A DNA stretch of 64,000 bases from Pseudomonadota bacterium (GTDB lineage: Bacteria; Myxococcota_A; Polyangia; Polyangiales; Polyangiaceae). Positions 42,569-53,610 of the stretch are shown piece after piece. A model generated the notes under the pieces. It saw only the letters and a program-made list of their open reading frames with translations. It searched no databases and was not told where the DNA came from. How positions within the stretch are numbered: the stretch's first letter is position 1; each line of letters starts with the position of its first letter. Position numbers and translations under genes: made by a program. The stretch covers positions 62,001 to 126,000 of the forward strand of contig JAEYWK010000074.1 of assembly GCA_023431345.1 (NCBI GenBank), read 5' to 3'.

Positions 42569-43114
42569 GTGCAATTCCGGCAGCTCGTCGCGACTGGCTT
42601 TGGTCTCATTTACGCTTCCCTCGCTTCGACGGCGCTCGCCCAAGAGCCGGCCGCCCCGGCCGCCCCGCCCGCCGCCGTGGCGCCCCCTCCCCCCGCCGCG
42701 GACGTGCCGCCGCCCGGAGCGCGCACCACGCACATCGTGGCTGGCGCGGCGACCACGGTCGTGTCTTACGGCCTCGCGCTGGGAGCTTCATTTCTGTTCG
42801 ACCAACGCGATTTCAACGGCTCGCGCGACCTGCGCGTACCGTTCGCGGGCCCGTGGATGGCGCTCAGCAAGGCAGGCTGCCCCGAGAGTAACTCCGACTG
42901 CAGCCCGGTCGGGGTCGTGCTCGGCGCGATCTTCCTGATCGCGGACGGCGTCTCTCAGGCCGGCGGGCTCGCGATCATCGGCGAGGGATTGTTTCTAAAG
43001 ACTTCGCCTTCGCCGTCGCGGCGCGCCAAGGAAGCCGAAGGGCCGACCGTACATGCAGTGCCAGTGCAGCTCGGCAAGAGCGGCGCGGGCATCGGCTTCG
43101 TCGGCACCTTCTGA
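42569..43114 (+). CDS. Small exported protein, function unknown
   Basis: A 181-aa protein with a clear signal peptide (LVATGFGLIYASLASTALAQ) and a Pro/Ala-rich linker. Then come two hydrophobic segments (THIVAGAATTVVSYGLALGASFLF and PVGVVLGAIFLIADGVSQAGGLAIIG), separated by a polar loop with two Cys. It looks like an outer-envelope or small membrane protein seen in myxobacteria, but I do not recognise a named family. The GTG at 42569 is the best start since it places the signal at the N-terminus. It is divergent from dacB, with 84 nt between. Confidence 0.7.
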   Translation: MQFRQLVATGFGLIYASLASTALAQEPAAPAAPPAAVAPPPPAADVPPPGARTTHIVAGAATTVVSYGLALGASFLFDQRDFNGSRDLRVPFAGPWMALSKAGCPESNSDCSPVGVVLGAIFLIADGVSQAGGLAIIGEGLFLKTSPSPSRRAKEAEGPTVHAVPVQLGKSGAGIGFVGTF

Positions 43115-43203
43115 GCGGCCCGAGCGCCCATTTGCGCGCGATATTCTCCAAGGAGCGCGCGAACATGTGCGTTAGGGGTGCAGGCACCAGCGGGGCGTGA
43201 TAC

Positions 43204-43230
43204 GGGGAGGTCCGACATGGAGATCCTCCT

Positions 43231-43234
<4 letters not shown>
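43204..43234 (+). promoter_or_regulatory. Five-codon leader ORF coupled to pyrG
   Basis: GGGGAGG (43204-43210) stands six bases before ATG 43217, which reads MEILL and stops at TGA 43232-43234. That stop overlaps the pyrG GTG as GTGA. GGAGG (43206-43210) can also pair with CCTCC (43225-43229) just before the pyrG start. The arrangement would allow translational coupling or start-site masking. Confidence 0.4.
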
Positions 43235-44892
<1,658 letters not shown>

Positions 44893-44903
44893 TCGAAGAG
44901 CCG

Positions 44904-44932
44904 CCGGCGCCGTGACGTTGTCACGACGCCGG
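44904..44932 (+). terminator. Hairpin after pyrG
   Basis: CCGGCGCCGTGAC (44904-44916) faces GTCACGACGCCGG (44920-44932) with a 3-nt loop and one mismatch in 13 pairs, 11 nt after the pyrG stop. The sequence beyond is not T-rich, so it could be a partial terminator or an mRNA end stabiliser. Confidence 0.5.
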
Positions 44933-44956
44933 GGTGGATGGTGTAGGCTCGCGACC

Positions 44957-46225
44957 ATGCCTTGGTCGCGAGCCTGTTTCTTTCTGGGGGCTGCTCTGGC
45001 GGTGAGCTGCGCTGGCACGCGCCCCGAAGTACGCGCCGCCCTCAGCGGAACGCTCACCGAGCTGCAGCAAGAGATCGCCAAGGCCGAGCGAGGCGGCACG
45101 CTCGACGAGGCGCGCCTGAAAGAGCTCGCGCTCGCCGTCGCGGAGCGCGAAATCGCGGGCGCAGGCGGCGCCGATGGCGCGGAGCAAGTGGCGGTGTTTC
45201 GTCCATGCCGAAGCGAGCTCGAAGCGGCGCTGTCGGAGCGCGCCTCGCGCGGCGACGAGCCGGCCGCGGCCGCCACGCTGCTGTTGTTCGAGGCCGGCAG
45301 GCGCGACGCCGACGACTTGGTGAAGCGCTACCGCGAGGCAGACAGCGCCGCGTTTCGGGCCCTGGCGGCGCGCGCCACCTTGAGCGGCGCGCACGCCGAG
45401 CTGCGCCGTCGCTACCTGACCGATCCCGACGAGCGCGTGCGGCGCGCGGCCCTCGAGGCCGCCGTCAAAGCTCCGGTGGCGCCGCACCTGCCGGACCTGC
45501 TCGAAGCTGCGCGCCTCGATCCGAGCCCGCTCAACCGCTCGCGGGCCACGCTCGCGGTCGGACGCATCGGCAATGAGCCGGCCGTGCTCGGCTTGATGGA
45601 TCTGTACGCGGGCGGCGACGAGCAGGGGCAGCTGGCGGTGCTCGACGCCTGGTCGGAGCCGGGGGCGTTTCGGCGCGGCGGGGAGCGAGAGCTGTCGCGC
45701 GCGCTCGGCCGAGCAGGCCTCGTGTCGGTGTCGGCAGCCACGCTCCTGCTGCGCTCGCGCGACTCGCGCGGCGCTGCGATCGCGGTGCTGGCTCGGGCCA
45801 TCGAAAGCGGCAGTGATGACGAGCGTCGCTTGGCGCTCATGGCGGCGCCGCTCAGCGATGCCTCGGTCAAAGCGGCGCTCGAGAAAGCCGCCCAAAGCCC
45901 GTCTCCCGACGTCACCCCGCTCGTCCTCGCCAAGTTGAGCGAGCTGCCCGGCAGGGGCGTGAGCGCGCGCGCGCAGCTCGAGCAGCTCGCGGCCGAGAAG
46001 AGCGACGCCGGTCTCGAAGCCAGCTACGCGCTCGTCGCCCTCGGCTCACTACGAGCCATCGCGCGCGTGGAGCAAGAGCTCTCGCACCCCAGCTCCGCGC
46101 GTCGACTGCGCGCAGCCCTCACCCTGGCCGGCCTCGGCAAGCGCCGCGGCCTTGCGCTCCGGCTCGCCGACAGCGATCCGTTCGTGCGCGCCTCACTGGC
46201 TTGTCGCCTCGTGGGAGCGCGCTGA
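44957..46225 (+). CDS. HEAT-repeat-like lipoprotein
   Basis: A 422-aa predicted lipoprotein: the signal ends in LAVSCAG, with Cys at about residue 18. The mature part is Ala/Leu/Arg-rich helices repeated at roughly 30-35 residue spacing, such as LRRRYLTDPDERVRRAALEAAVKAP and LNRSRATLAVGRIGNEPAVLGLMDLY, which is the look of HEAT/PBS-lyase-like repeats. These scaffold proteins bind partners along a curved surface; there is no catalytic motif. Start ATG 44957 yields the signal. It precedes another lipoprotein gene by 2 nt, so the two likely function together in the envelope. Confidence 0.75.
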   Translation: MPWSRACFFLGAALAVSCAGTRPEVRAALSGTLTELQQEIAKAERGGTLDEARLKELALAVAEREIAGAGGADGAEQVAVFRPCRSELEAALSERASRGDEPAAAATLLLFEAGRRDADDLVKRYREADSAAFRALAARATLSGAHAELRRRYLTDPDERVRRAALEAAVKAPVAPHLPDLLEAARLDPSPLNRSRATLAVGRIGNEPAVLGLMDLYAGGDEQGQLAVLDAWSEPGAFRRGGERELSRALGRAGLVSVSAATLLLRSRDSRGAAIAVLARAIESGSDDERRLALMAAPLSDASVKAALEKAAQSPSPDVTPLVLAKLSELPGRGVSARAQLEQLAAEKSDAGLEASYALVALGSLRAIARVEQELSHPSSARRLRAALTLAGLGKRRGLALRLADSDPFVRASLACRLVGAR

Positions 46226-46227
46226 GC

Positions 46228-46818
46228 GTGCGCTTCATTTTCGGGCTGCCTCTCGCGCTCGGCTTATTGACCACGAGCTGCGTCCAGCACGCCGTGCTCG
46301 AGAACGACATCCGGACCGCCCAGTGGAAGGCGCGCACGCTGGCCACGGCGTCGAATTTGCACCTGGCCGAGGCCGCGCTCTCGGCGCAGCTGGTCGAGCT
46401 GGAGGCGCTCCATCAGCGTGACGGCAGCGACGCGCGCGTCCGGAGCCTGCTCGCCAGCGGGTATGGCCTGCTCGCGCGGGGCTTCATCGAGGCGCGTCGC
46501 CTGGAGGCCTTGGCCGCTGGCGACGACGCGCGGGCCGAGCTCGAGCTGCGCGATCGGCGCGACGCCGAGGCGCGCGCCCGCTACTACGGCCGGTCGCGCG
46601 AGGAGCCAGGCGCTTCCCTGATCGAACGCGAGCTGCTCGCCCCCGAGGCAGCCTGCAAGAAGCGCGATCGCGCGGCCTACGAGAGCCGCGTGAACGCCCT
46701 GCTCGCCGCGCCCGAGCGAGGCCCCGAGGAGCGCCTCGAGCGCGCGCTCCTGCGGCGCCTTGCGAAGAGCTACCTCGCGCCGGCGCTCGCGGCGCGCTGC
46801 CACAGCGAGAAGCCCTGA
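46228..46818 (+). CDS. Small lipoprotein, function unknown
   Basis: A 196-aa predicted lipoprotein. The signal FIFGLPLALGLLTTSC has lipobox-like TTSC at Cys 17. The rest is helical and rich in Ala, Arg and Glu, with TPR-like spacing (LVELEALHQRDGSDARVRSLLASGYGLLARGFIEA) but no clear repeat call. The start is GTG 46228, two bases after the HEAT-like gene stop; earlier in-frame starts would hide the signal. It probably forms an operon with the preceding gene. No known family is recognised. Confidence 0.7.
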   Translation: MRFIFGLPLALGLLTTSCVQHAVLENDIRTAQWKARTLATASNLHLAEAALSAQLVELEALHQRDGSDARVRSLLASGYGLLARGFIEARRLEALAAGDDARAELELRDRRDAEARARYYGRSREEPGASLIERELLAPEAACKKRDRAAYESRVNALLAAPERGPEERLERALLRRLAKSYLAPALAARCHSEKP

Positions 46819-46916
46819 GCGCGCCAACTCGAGCGGTACGGGCCCCGCAGTGCGGCGCCGAGCTTCACGGCGCAGGGCGCCTTGCGCCGTGGCCCGATCC
46901 CAGCGACAACAGCGTC

Positions 46917-47513
46917 GTGCCCAAGCTCACCTGGCCCGCCCCCGAACGGAACCAGCAGCCGATCTCAGAGGTGCTCACGCGCGTGCTGGAGGAGTCCGGT
47001 ACCCTGCTGGAGATAGCCAGCGGCACCGGTCAGCACGCCGTCTACTTCGCTCGGCGCATGACGCGCTGGATCATCCAGCCCTCGGACGTCGCCGCCGAGA
47101 ACCTCGACAGCATCCGAGCTTGGGTGCGAGAGAGCGCCCTGCCGAATTTGCGCGAGCCGGTCCGGATCGACGTGCTCGCTCCTGATTGGATCGCCCTCAG
47201 TCCGAGCGCCATCTTCAACGCCAACATGATTCATATCGCCCCGTGGGAGGCGGCGATCGGGCTCGTGAGCGGCTCGGCGCGCTTGCTCGGAAGCGGAGGA
47301 AAGCTCGTGATCTACGGGCCATTTCGCGTCGGGGGCCGGCACACGGCGCCCAGCAACGAGGACTTCGACCGCTCACTCCGCGAGCGGGACCCGCGCTTCG
47401 GCGTGCGTGATCTGGAAGCGCTCGTCGAGCTCGCCGAGCGCTTTGGTTTCAATCTGCAAGAACGGGTAACGATGCCCGCGAACAACTCGACGCTGGTCTT
47501 CGCGAAGCTCTAG
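46917..47513 (+). CDS. DUF938 family SAM-dependent methyltransferase-like protein
   Basis: A 198-aa protein of the DUF938 family, which has a Rossmann methyltransferase fold. The SAM-binding motif is LEIASGTGQHAVYFA (about 31-45). FNANMIHIAPWEAAIGL and KLVIYGPFRVGGRHTAPSNEDFD are hallmark segments of the family. The substrate is unknown. The start is GTG 46917, shortly before the conserved WPAPERN opening; the 98-nt gap from the lipoprotein gene shows nothing notable. Confidence 0.88.
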   Translation: MPKLTWPAPERNQQPISEVLTRVLEESGTLLEIASGTGQHAVYFARRMTRWIIQPSDVAAENLDSIRAWVRESALPNLREPVRIDVLAPDWIALSPSAIFNANMIHIAPWEAAIGLVSGSARLLGSGGKLVIYGPFRVGGRHTAPSNEDFDRSLRERDPRFGVRDLEALVELAERFGFNLQERVTMPANNSTLVFAKL

Positions 47514-47780
47514 CGCATCGAGGGCGAGCGCTGCGCGGATGTCCGCCAACATCGGTGCCTTCGACTCTTCCTTCGACTCTTCGACGCTGCGGCTGTGCTC
47601 ACCTCTCGGCGCAAAGCTGCCACGGACCAATTGTGCGCGGCGTTCCCGAGGCGCTCAGGCGCGAACGCGGCTGCCGCGTTCCACGCGGCCGTGCGGGTGC
47701 GCTTCTCTCGGGGCCTGGAGGCACGCGGATTGCAAGCGCGAGCCCGCTTGGCTCAGCTGTTTTTACGCCGTCTCGGGGTC

Positions 47781-49049
47781 ATGACTTTCGCGGTATCGTT
47801 CTTTGCGCTGGCCTGGCCCGCCGTCGCGCAGGCGCAAGAAGGCGAGATGGAGATGGAGGTGCCGGCGCCTGGCGCGCTGAACGCAGCCCAAGGCCCGATC
47901 GCCGGGAGCACCCGCTTCATGGGGCTGGGCGGCGCCTTCGTCGCGATCGCCGAAGGCAGCGAAGGCGTCGCGCTCAACCCCGCGTCCGATGCCGTGCGCC
48001 TGCCGTACTCGTGGAGACGGTTCGACTACGGCCTCGGCGCGGATTTCTCGATCGGCGCCTGGCTGCCGAAGAACGATTTCTACAATCAACCCGACGACGG
48101 CAACGTCGATCAAAGCACGGCGATCTTCGGCTCGCTCCACGCCAACGTGTACTACGACCATCTCGGCTTCGGCTTGGCGGCCCAAGCCCAGAGCAACGCG
48201 GCCTCGCGCCCCGACAAGCGGCAAGGCTTCACCACGAGCTTGGGCGCCAACTTCGGGGTCGTCCACGCCAGCGTCGCCTACGGCTTCGCCGACGGCCAGG
48301 TGCTGGTGGGCGCGGGGTCGCGCATCATCGGCATGAGCTTCGACAGCGCCTCGAGCTCCGACGCGCTCAGCTCGGCCGGTACCGGCCTCGAGACGGGCAT
48401 CATCCTCAAACCTAGGGCGGACCAGTTTCGAATCGGCGTCGCCTACAAGCAAGCCATCGACGCGACCCTGCCCGCCGCAGAGGGAGCGCCGGACACGCTG
48501 CACGTGCCCTGGGAGGTGGCGGTCGGCTTCGCGTATCAGTTCGGGAAGAGGCCGCTCAACCCTCCGTTCCTCGCGGCGGAGACCTTGGCGAAGAGACGCC
48601 TCCCGCCCGGTCAGAAGCCGACGAAGCAGCAGCTCGAGCGCGCCGAAGACGAGCTCTTCGAGCGTTACCAGCGGCTGAGCCGGCGCTACCTCCTCGTGAG
48701 CACCGAGCTCAAGCTCGTCGAGCGCCCGACGGACGCGGGGCTCCAAGGCTATTGGGAGCCCAGCGGCGCGCGCATGACGGCCTCGGATCCGCTGCTCTCG
48801 CCTCGCCTCGGCCTCGAGAGCGAAGTCATCGAGCGCCACCTACGGCTGCGCGCGGGCAGCTACTACGAGCCCGCGATCGCCGAAGGTGCGCGGGGTCGCC
48901 TGCACGCTACCGGCGGCTTCGACGTGCGGCTGTTTCGCTGGAACATCTTCGGCCTGCTCGACCGCTTCGACTACTGGCAGCTCTCCATCGCCGGCGATGG
49001 CGCGCGCGAGTACCTGAACACCGCGTTCAGCATCGGTTTCTGGCACTGA
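47781..49049 (+). CDS. Outer-membrane beta-barrel protein (FadL/PorV-like)
   Basis: A 422-aa outer-membrane protein. A signal peptide (VSFFALAWPAVAQAQ) leads to an N-terminal motif GSTRFMGLGGAFVAIAEGSEGVALNPASDAVRLP, characteristic of FadL/PorV-type barrels. Alternating strands follow to the C-terminal SIGFWH. The middle (about 265-320) holds a charged helical insert, KRRLPPGQKPTKQQLERAEDEL. Such proteins admit hydrophobic compounds or assist surface secretion; which one is unclear. I start at ATG 47781, which sits at the signal peptide. The 267-nt gap before it contains only a short direct repeat CGACTCTTC near 47564-47582 and no gene. Confidence 0.85.
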   Translation: MTFAVSFFALAWPAVAQAQEGEMEMEVPAPGALNAAQGPIAGSTRFMGLGGAFVAIAEGSEGVALNPASDAVRLPYSWRRFDYGLGADFSIGAWLPKNDFYNQPDDGNVDQSTAIFGSLHANVYYDHLGFGLAAQAQSNAASRPDKRQGFTTSLGANFGVVHASVAYGFADGQVLVGAGSRIIGMSFDSASSSDALSSAGTGLETGIILKPRADQFRIGVAYKQAIDATLPAAEGAPDTLHVPWEVAVGFAYQFGKRPLNPPFLAAETLAKRRLPPGQKPTKQQLERAEDELFERYQRLSRRYLLVSTELKLVERPTDAGLQGYWEPSGARMTASDPLLSPRLGLESEVIERHLRLRAGSYYEPAIAEGARGRLHATGGFDVRLFRWNIFGLLDRFDYWQLSIAGDGAREYLNTAFSIGFWH

Positions 49050-49123
49050 GCGCTGCGCACGCTACGGCCCTGAGTCGATGAATCGAGCAGGCAACCTCTT
49101 GAGCCCTTCTCGGCCTCACGACC

Positions 49124-50563
49124 CTAGAGCTTGATGGCTTTCCAGTCGCCGCTCTTGAATTTCCACACCATGACGGCGGTGAGCAAGACGACGTAGACGA
49201 GCGCGGCGGTCCAGATGCCGACGAGGCCGACCTCGAAGGTGATGCCGAGCAGCCACGCGAGCGGCACGAGGCAGAAGAAGTGGAGGATGAGCTCCACGAT
49301 CATGACGAAGCGGGTGTTGCCGGCCCCGAACAGGGCTTGGGTCAAGATCATGCCGACCGCGATCAGCGGGGTGGCGAGGCCCATCATGCGCATCGGAAAG
49401 ATGGCCGCTTCGTAGACGGCGGGGCTCTTGGTCACGAGGTGCAGGAGCGGCTCGGTCAAGATCACGCCTTCGAGCAGACCGACGACGCCGAAGATGATCA
49501 GGCCCAGCTTGACCGAGGTCCACCCGAACTTCTCGGCCTCGTCGCCCTTGCCGGCGCCCAAGCACTGACTCACGAGCGTGGCCGTCGACGTGCCGAACGC
49601 CAAGCACGCCGTGAAGGTGAGCTTGAGCACGCCGACGATGACGGTGGTGGCGGCGCCGTTGACGGCCTCCGCTTTCCCGCCCGGGCAATCCGGGGCCACG
49701 ATGCTCGAGTTCATCATCGCGTCGAGCTTGCTCACGATCATCGCGAACAGCATGAAGCCGCTCATCACCGCGATCGTCGCCACGGCGCTGGGCACCGATA
49801 GCCTCAAGATGCGGCCGAGCAGCTCACGCGACAGACCCGCCAGCTTGAACGGGGCGAAGCGCTCGCGATAGTGCGATAGGCCCGCCCAGACCACCATCAC
49901 GATCAGCCCCACCCACGACGACACGGCGCCGGCCAAGCCCGCGCCGGCCATACCCATCTGCGGCGCGCCCCACTTGCCGAAGATGAAGATGATGCACAAG
50001 GCGACGTTGATGACGTTCATCAGAACGCTCGCGATCATGTGCACTTGCGTCTTGCCGATGCCGTCGAAGAACGCCTTGAACGAGAAGGTGACCGCCATCG
50101 ACGTGATGCCGAGCAGTCGGTAGTTCAAGTAGCCAGTCGCGACCTCCCGCACCTCGGGCGACGACACCAGCACCCCCAGCACGTGCGGGATGACCAGGTA
50201 GCCCAGCAACGTGAACACGATCCCCGCGATCAGCGAGAAGAACCAGGAGTTGGCCAGCACCGTGCCCGCGTCGGCCGGTCGCCCTTCGGCGAAGCGCCGC
50301 GCGGCCAGCGCTTGGGTGCCGACCGAGATCGCGCTCAGCGACCCGCCGAACATCCAGAGCAGCAGCAGGCACGGCAAGAGCGCCGCTTGCGCGTACGAGG
50401 ACCCCGGGCACCCCAGCCACGCGAAGAAGATGATGTCGACTTCGTTGACCGCGCTCTGAGCGAGCATGGCCAAGACCGTCGGGGTCGCCAGCTTGAGGAC
50501 GATGCGTGTCTTGGACCCAGTAAGATCCAACGGGGCGGCCGACGAGCTGGGAGGGAGAGCCAC
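49124..50563 (-). CDS. MATE-family efflux transporter
   Basis: A 479-aa inner-membrane transporter with about 12 helices, in two homologous halves as usual for MATE proteins (LKLATPTVLAMLAQSAVNEVDIIFFAWLG and its mirror ILRLSVPSAVATIAVMSGFMLFAMIVSKL). The motifs SVGTQALAARRFAEG and STATLVSQCLGAGKGDEAEK, in the loops after helix 2 and its mirror, match family positions. It would export a cationic or aromatic compound in exchange for Na+ or H+. A soluble loop with Cys and Pro near 285-300 is uncommon. The start is GTG 50563. It converges with the barrel gene, with 74 nt between. Confidence 0.92.
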   Translation of the reverse strand: MALPPSSSAAPLDLTGSKTRIVLKLATPTVLAMLAQSAVNEVDIIFFAWLGCPGSSYAQAALLPCLLLLWMFGGSLSAISVGTQALAARRFAEGRPADAGTVLANSWFFSLIAGIVFTLLGYLVIPHVLGVLVSSPEVREVATGYLNYRLLGITSMAVTFSFKAFFDGIGKTQVHMIASVLMNVINVALCIIFIFGKWGAPQMGMAGAGLAGAVSSWVGLIVMVVWAGLSHYRERFAPFKLAGLSRELLGRILRLSVPSAVATIAVMSGFMLFAMIVSKLDAMMNSSIVAPDCPGGKAEAVNGAATTVIVGVLKLTFTACLAFGTSTATLVSQCLGAGKGDEAEKFGWTSVKLGLIIFGVVGLLEGVILTEPLLHLVTKSPAVYEAAIFPMRMMGLATPLIAVGMILTQALFGAGNTRFVMIVELILHFFCLVPLAWLLGITFEVGLVGIWTAALVYVVLLTAVMVWKFKSGDWKAIKL

Positions 50564-50639
50564 GGACCGGGGGGTTGTACGGACTGCTGGGGGTCGCCAG
50601 CAAGCAGCTTCTTACATAACCGCCCGCCGGCGCTGGCTC

Positions 50640-53453
50640 TTATTGCGACAGGGCCAGCTTTTGTCCGCGCATTTCGCCGAGCAAGGTCTTGGCGTCGGGC
50701 GAAGCGGGATCTTCTTTCAAGACCCCCTGCACGAGGGCGAGCGCACGTTCCTTGTGGCCGGTCGCGCGCTCCAGCCGAGCGAGCGACAACCTCGCCTCGG
50801 CGCTCGGGTCGAGCAGGGCCCAGCGGCGCGCGGACTTGACGGCCTCACCCCAAGCTCGGGTTTGCTCCGCGCGCGCCGCGAGCGCCTTGAACACCGACGG
50901 GTCGTTCGGCGTCTTCAGAGAAGCTTTACGCAGCACGTCGAGGGCGCGCAGCTTGGCGCCTCTTTCCCACAGCGCTTCGGCCTTGGCCACGGCCGCGTTG
51001 TCACTCGGCGCCGGGTCGGCGGCGGGGCTGCCCTTGATCTCGACCTCTTGCTCTTCGCTCAAGTCGACTCCGCCGGCGGTCGCCACGGCCTCGGCCGTCG
51101 GGGCGTCTTGCTCCTCGACCTCGCCGTCATCGGCGCCCTCCGCGGCTTCGACCGCATCCAAGTCGATGGTCTGCGCGCTCGCTTCGACGGGGGCTGGCGG
51201 CGCGGCCGGCGCGGCGACCGGGTCGCTCTCGGTCGGCGCCGGCAGCGTGCCGATGGCGATCTGCGCGCGCGGCGCGGGCGCCGGCGGCGCGCGGTGGGCG
51301 AGCGCGTCCGCGCGCAGCTTGACGACGTGATCGTAGGCGGCCTTGAGCGAGGCCGTCGCGCGCTCGCCCGTGGGCGTCTTGGCGATCGCGGCTCCGCCGA
51401 TGCCCAGCACCAGCACCGACATGCCGGCCACCAAGCTGCGCGCCAAGCCGCGACGGCGAGGAGCGAGCGGGACCTCCCGCTTGGGCTGCGTCCTGAGGAC
51501 GAGCTCGAGCGCCTGGCCCAGCTCGCGCGCAGTCTGCGGCCGCTGGCTCGGATCCACGCTCAACGTCTTGGCCAGGAGCCGATCGAGCGCCTTGGGAATC
51601 CCCGCCTCGGGACGGCGCTCGCTAGGCGCGAGCGGCACCACGCGGCGCTTCACGTCGAGCAGCTCGACGAGGTTCTTGGCGATGTGCGGCTGATAGCCGG
51701 TGATGAGCTCGTAGAGCACGGCCCCGAGAGCGTAGATGTCGCTGCGCGCGTCGGCCGCGCCGCCTTGCGCCTGCTCGGGCGCCATGTACTCGGGCGTCCC
51801 CACGACGTGCAGCGCCTCACCGTTGCTCGGCGCGCTGGGCTCACCGGCGAGCCCGAAGTCGCACAGCTTGATGACCCCGTCGGCCGTGAGCAGCAAGTTG
51901 CCCGGCTTCACGTCACGATGAACGACGCCGGCGGCGTGGGCCGCTTCGAGCGCGCGCGCCGCCTGGAGCGCGTAGTCGACGGCGACTCGGTACGGTAGCT
52001 CACCGTCTTTGGCGAGCTTGCGCTCGAGCGACTCGCCGACCAGGTACTCCATGGCGTAGTAGGGGCGCCCATCTTGCGCGACGCCGAAGTCGAACACCTT
52101 GATCAGGTTGTCGTGCGAGAGCTGGGCGATGCTGCGCGCCTCGGCCCGAAAGCGATCGACGGCTTTGCCACCCAGCTTGTCGGGATCCATCAGCTTGAGC
52201 GCGACGGTACGCGATAGGTCGACGTGCAGCGCCTGGTACACCACGCCCATCGAGCCGCGACCGAGCTCGCTCACCAACTTGTACGGCGTGCCGCAAAGCA
52301 GTGAAGGATCCGCGGTCTCGGCCGCGGGGGCCTCCGGCGACGGTGGCAAGGGCAGCGGGCGAGCCTCCGCTGCGCGATACTCGGCCACCAGCCGCGCAAA
52401 CTCCGCGCGCGAACGCGCCGGCTCCGCCGGGTACAGGCGGCGCATCAGGTTCGCGACGCGGCCGCGCACGCTGCGGTCACCGTCGGCCATGCTCGGCGCG
52501 CGCTGCAGCAAGCGCCCGAGATCGGTCACGGCCTTGGCGGCGCCTTCGTAGCGATCTTCGACGCGAGTGGCCGTCAGCTTGAGGATGATTTGATCGAGCT
52601 CGGGCGGAGCTCCAATCAGCTGCGAGAGCGGCGTGGGGTTCCGCTTGCCCGCGCCGACGAGCGCCATGTGCTGCGCCCCGTCGCCGATCAAGAAGCGACG
52701 ACCGGCGATCAGCTCCCAGAGCATGATGCCGAAGGCGTACAGATCGGACGGCGCGCCCCCGGGCGTGTTGTTGGCCACCTCCGGCGCCACGTAGCCCGGC
52801 TTCGCGAAGACGATGCCTGCCACCGTGTGGCAGCGGCGGTTCTCGGCGCGCGCGGTGCCGAAGTCGATGAGCTTGAGCTCGCCGCCGTAGCTCACCATCA
52901 CGTTCTGCGGGCTCAGATCGCGGTGCACGATCTCCAGCGGTCGCCCCTCCGCGTCGGTACGCTCGTGCACGTGGGCCAACGCTTCGCCCAGCATGATGCC
53001 GAGCGCGAGCGACTCGGGCCAGCTGACCCGCACGCCGAGCTGGGCGGCCCGGCTGCGCACGTCGCTCAGGTTGCGGCCCTCGATGTGCTCGACCACCACG
53101 TAGGGCTTGCCTTCGTGATCCGAGGTCGCCTCCAAGATCTGCGCGACGCCGGGGTGCTGCAGCTGCGCCTGGATGCGCGCCTCGTCGAGGAAGCGCGCCA
53201 AGAAGGAGCGATCGGTCTCGTGCTCGCGCCGGATGATCTTCACCACCACGGGGCGCTCGGCCCCTTCGATGCCACCGGTCGACGCGAGCAGCACCTCGCC
53301 CATGCCACCCCGAGCCAGCCGCTTGAGCAGCGTGTAACGTTCGAAGCGACGCGGCAGCGGGGCCTCCGCAGCGGCAGGCGCGGTCTGTTCCTCGCGCTCG
53401 GCGGTATTCTCCAGCGATTTCGTCGGGTTGGCGATCGACTCGGTGGCCTGCAT
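50640..53453 (-). CDS. Ser/Thr kinase with two tandem kinase domains and TPR-like C-terminus
   Basis: A 937-aa protein carrying two Hanks kinase domains. Kinase 1 (about 40-310): LARGGMGEV loop, K72, HRDLSPQN (177-184; Ser for the usual Lys), DFG (197-199) and VAPE (222-225). Kinase 2 (about 391-650): LGRGSMGVV, K420, HRDVKPGN (512-519), DFG (532-534) and GTPEYMAPE (552-560). Both look complete. A single helix (about 672-692) then a Pro/Ala linker and a TPR-like helical region (about 835-935) follow. The two domains may cross-phosphorylate or serve different targets. Start ATG 53453; the frame is open far upstream but codes for unlikely sequence. It is divergent from the gene at 53611. Confidence 0.93.
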   Translation of the reverse strand: MQATESIANPTKSLENTAEREEQTAPAAAEAPLPRRFERYTLLKRLARGGMGEVLLASTGGIEGAERPVVVKIIRREHETDRSFLARFLDEARIQAQLQHPGVAQILEATSDHEGKPYVVVEHIEGRNLSDVRSRAAQLGVRVSWPESLALGIMLGEALAHVHERTDAEGRPLEIVHRDLSPQNVMVSYGGELKLIDFGTARAENRRCHTVAGIVFAKPGYVAPEVANNTPGGAPSDLYAFGIMLWELIAGRRFLIGDGAQHMALVGAGKRNPTPLSQLIGAPPELDQIILKLTATRVEDRYEGAAKAVTDLGRLLQRAPSMADGDRSVRGRVANLMRRLYPAEPARSRAEFARLVAEYRAAEARPLPLPPSPEAPAAETADPSLLCGTPYKLVSELGRGSMGVVYQALHVDLSRTVALKLMDPDKLGGKAVDRFRAEARSIAQLSHDNLIKVFDFGVAQDGRPYYAMEYLVGESLERKLAKDGELPYRVAVDYALQAARALEAAHAAGVVHRDVKPGNLLLTADGVIKLCDFGLAGEPSAPSNGEALHVVGTPEYMAPEQAQGGAADARSDIYALGAVLYELITGYQPHIAKNLVELLDVKRRVVPLAPSERRPEAGIPKALDRLLAKTLSVDPSQRPQTARELGQALELVLRTQPKREVPLAPRRRGLARSLVAGMSVLVLGIGGAAIAKTPTGERATASLKAAYDHVVKLRADALAHRAPPAPAPRAQIAIGTLPAPTESDPVAAPAAPPAPVEASAQTIDLDAVEAAEGADDGEVEEQDAPTAEAVATAGGVDLSEEQEVEIKGSPAADPAPSDNAAVAKAEALWERGAKLRALDVLRKASLKTPNDPSVFKALAARAEQTRAWGEAVKSARRWALLDPSAEARLSLARLERATGHKERALALVQGVLKEDPASPDAKTLLGEMRGQKLALSQ

Positions 53454-53610
53454 GTCCCCGATGGTGCCTATGTCGCATGATGTAGGCAAAGAAAGCGCGT
53501 ACGATTTCTGACGTCCAGCCGGCTGATGGGAGGATCGAGCAAGGGAATGAGCCGCAAGGACTGCCGGTTGGTTGCACGGCCTGGTAGGCTCCCGCCGCCT
53601 GCCGCGACTC

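Noticed and set aside
42485..42733. A longer N-terminus for dacB, adding 83 residues.
   Set aside because: The added part is Gly/Arg-rich, precedes a good ribosome site and would run into the start of the divergent gene.
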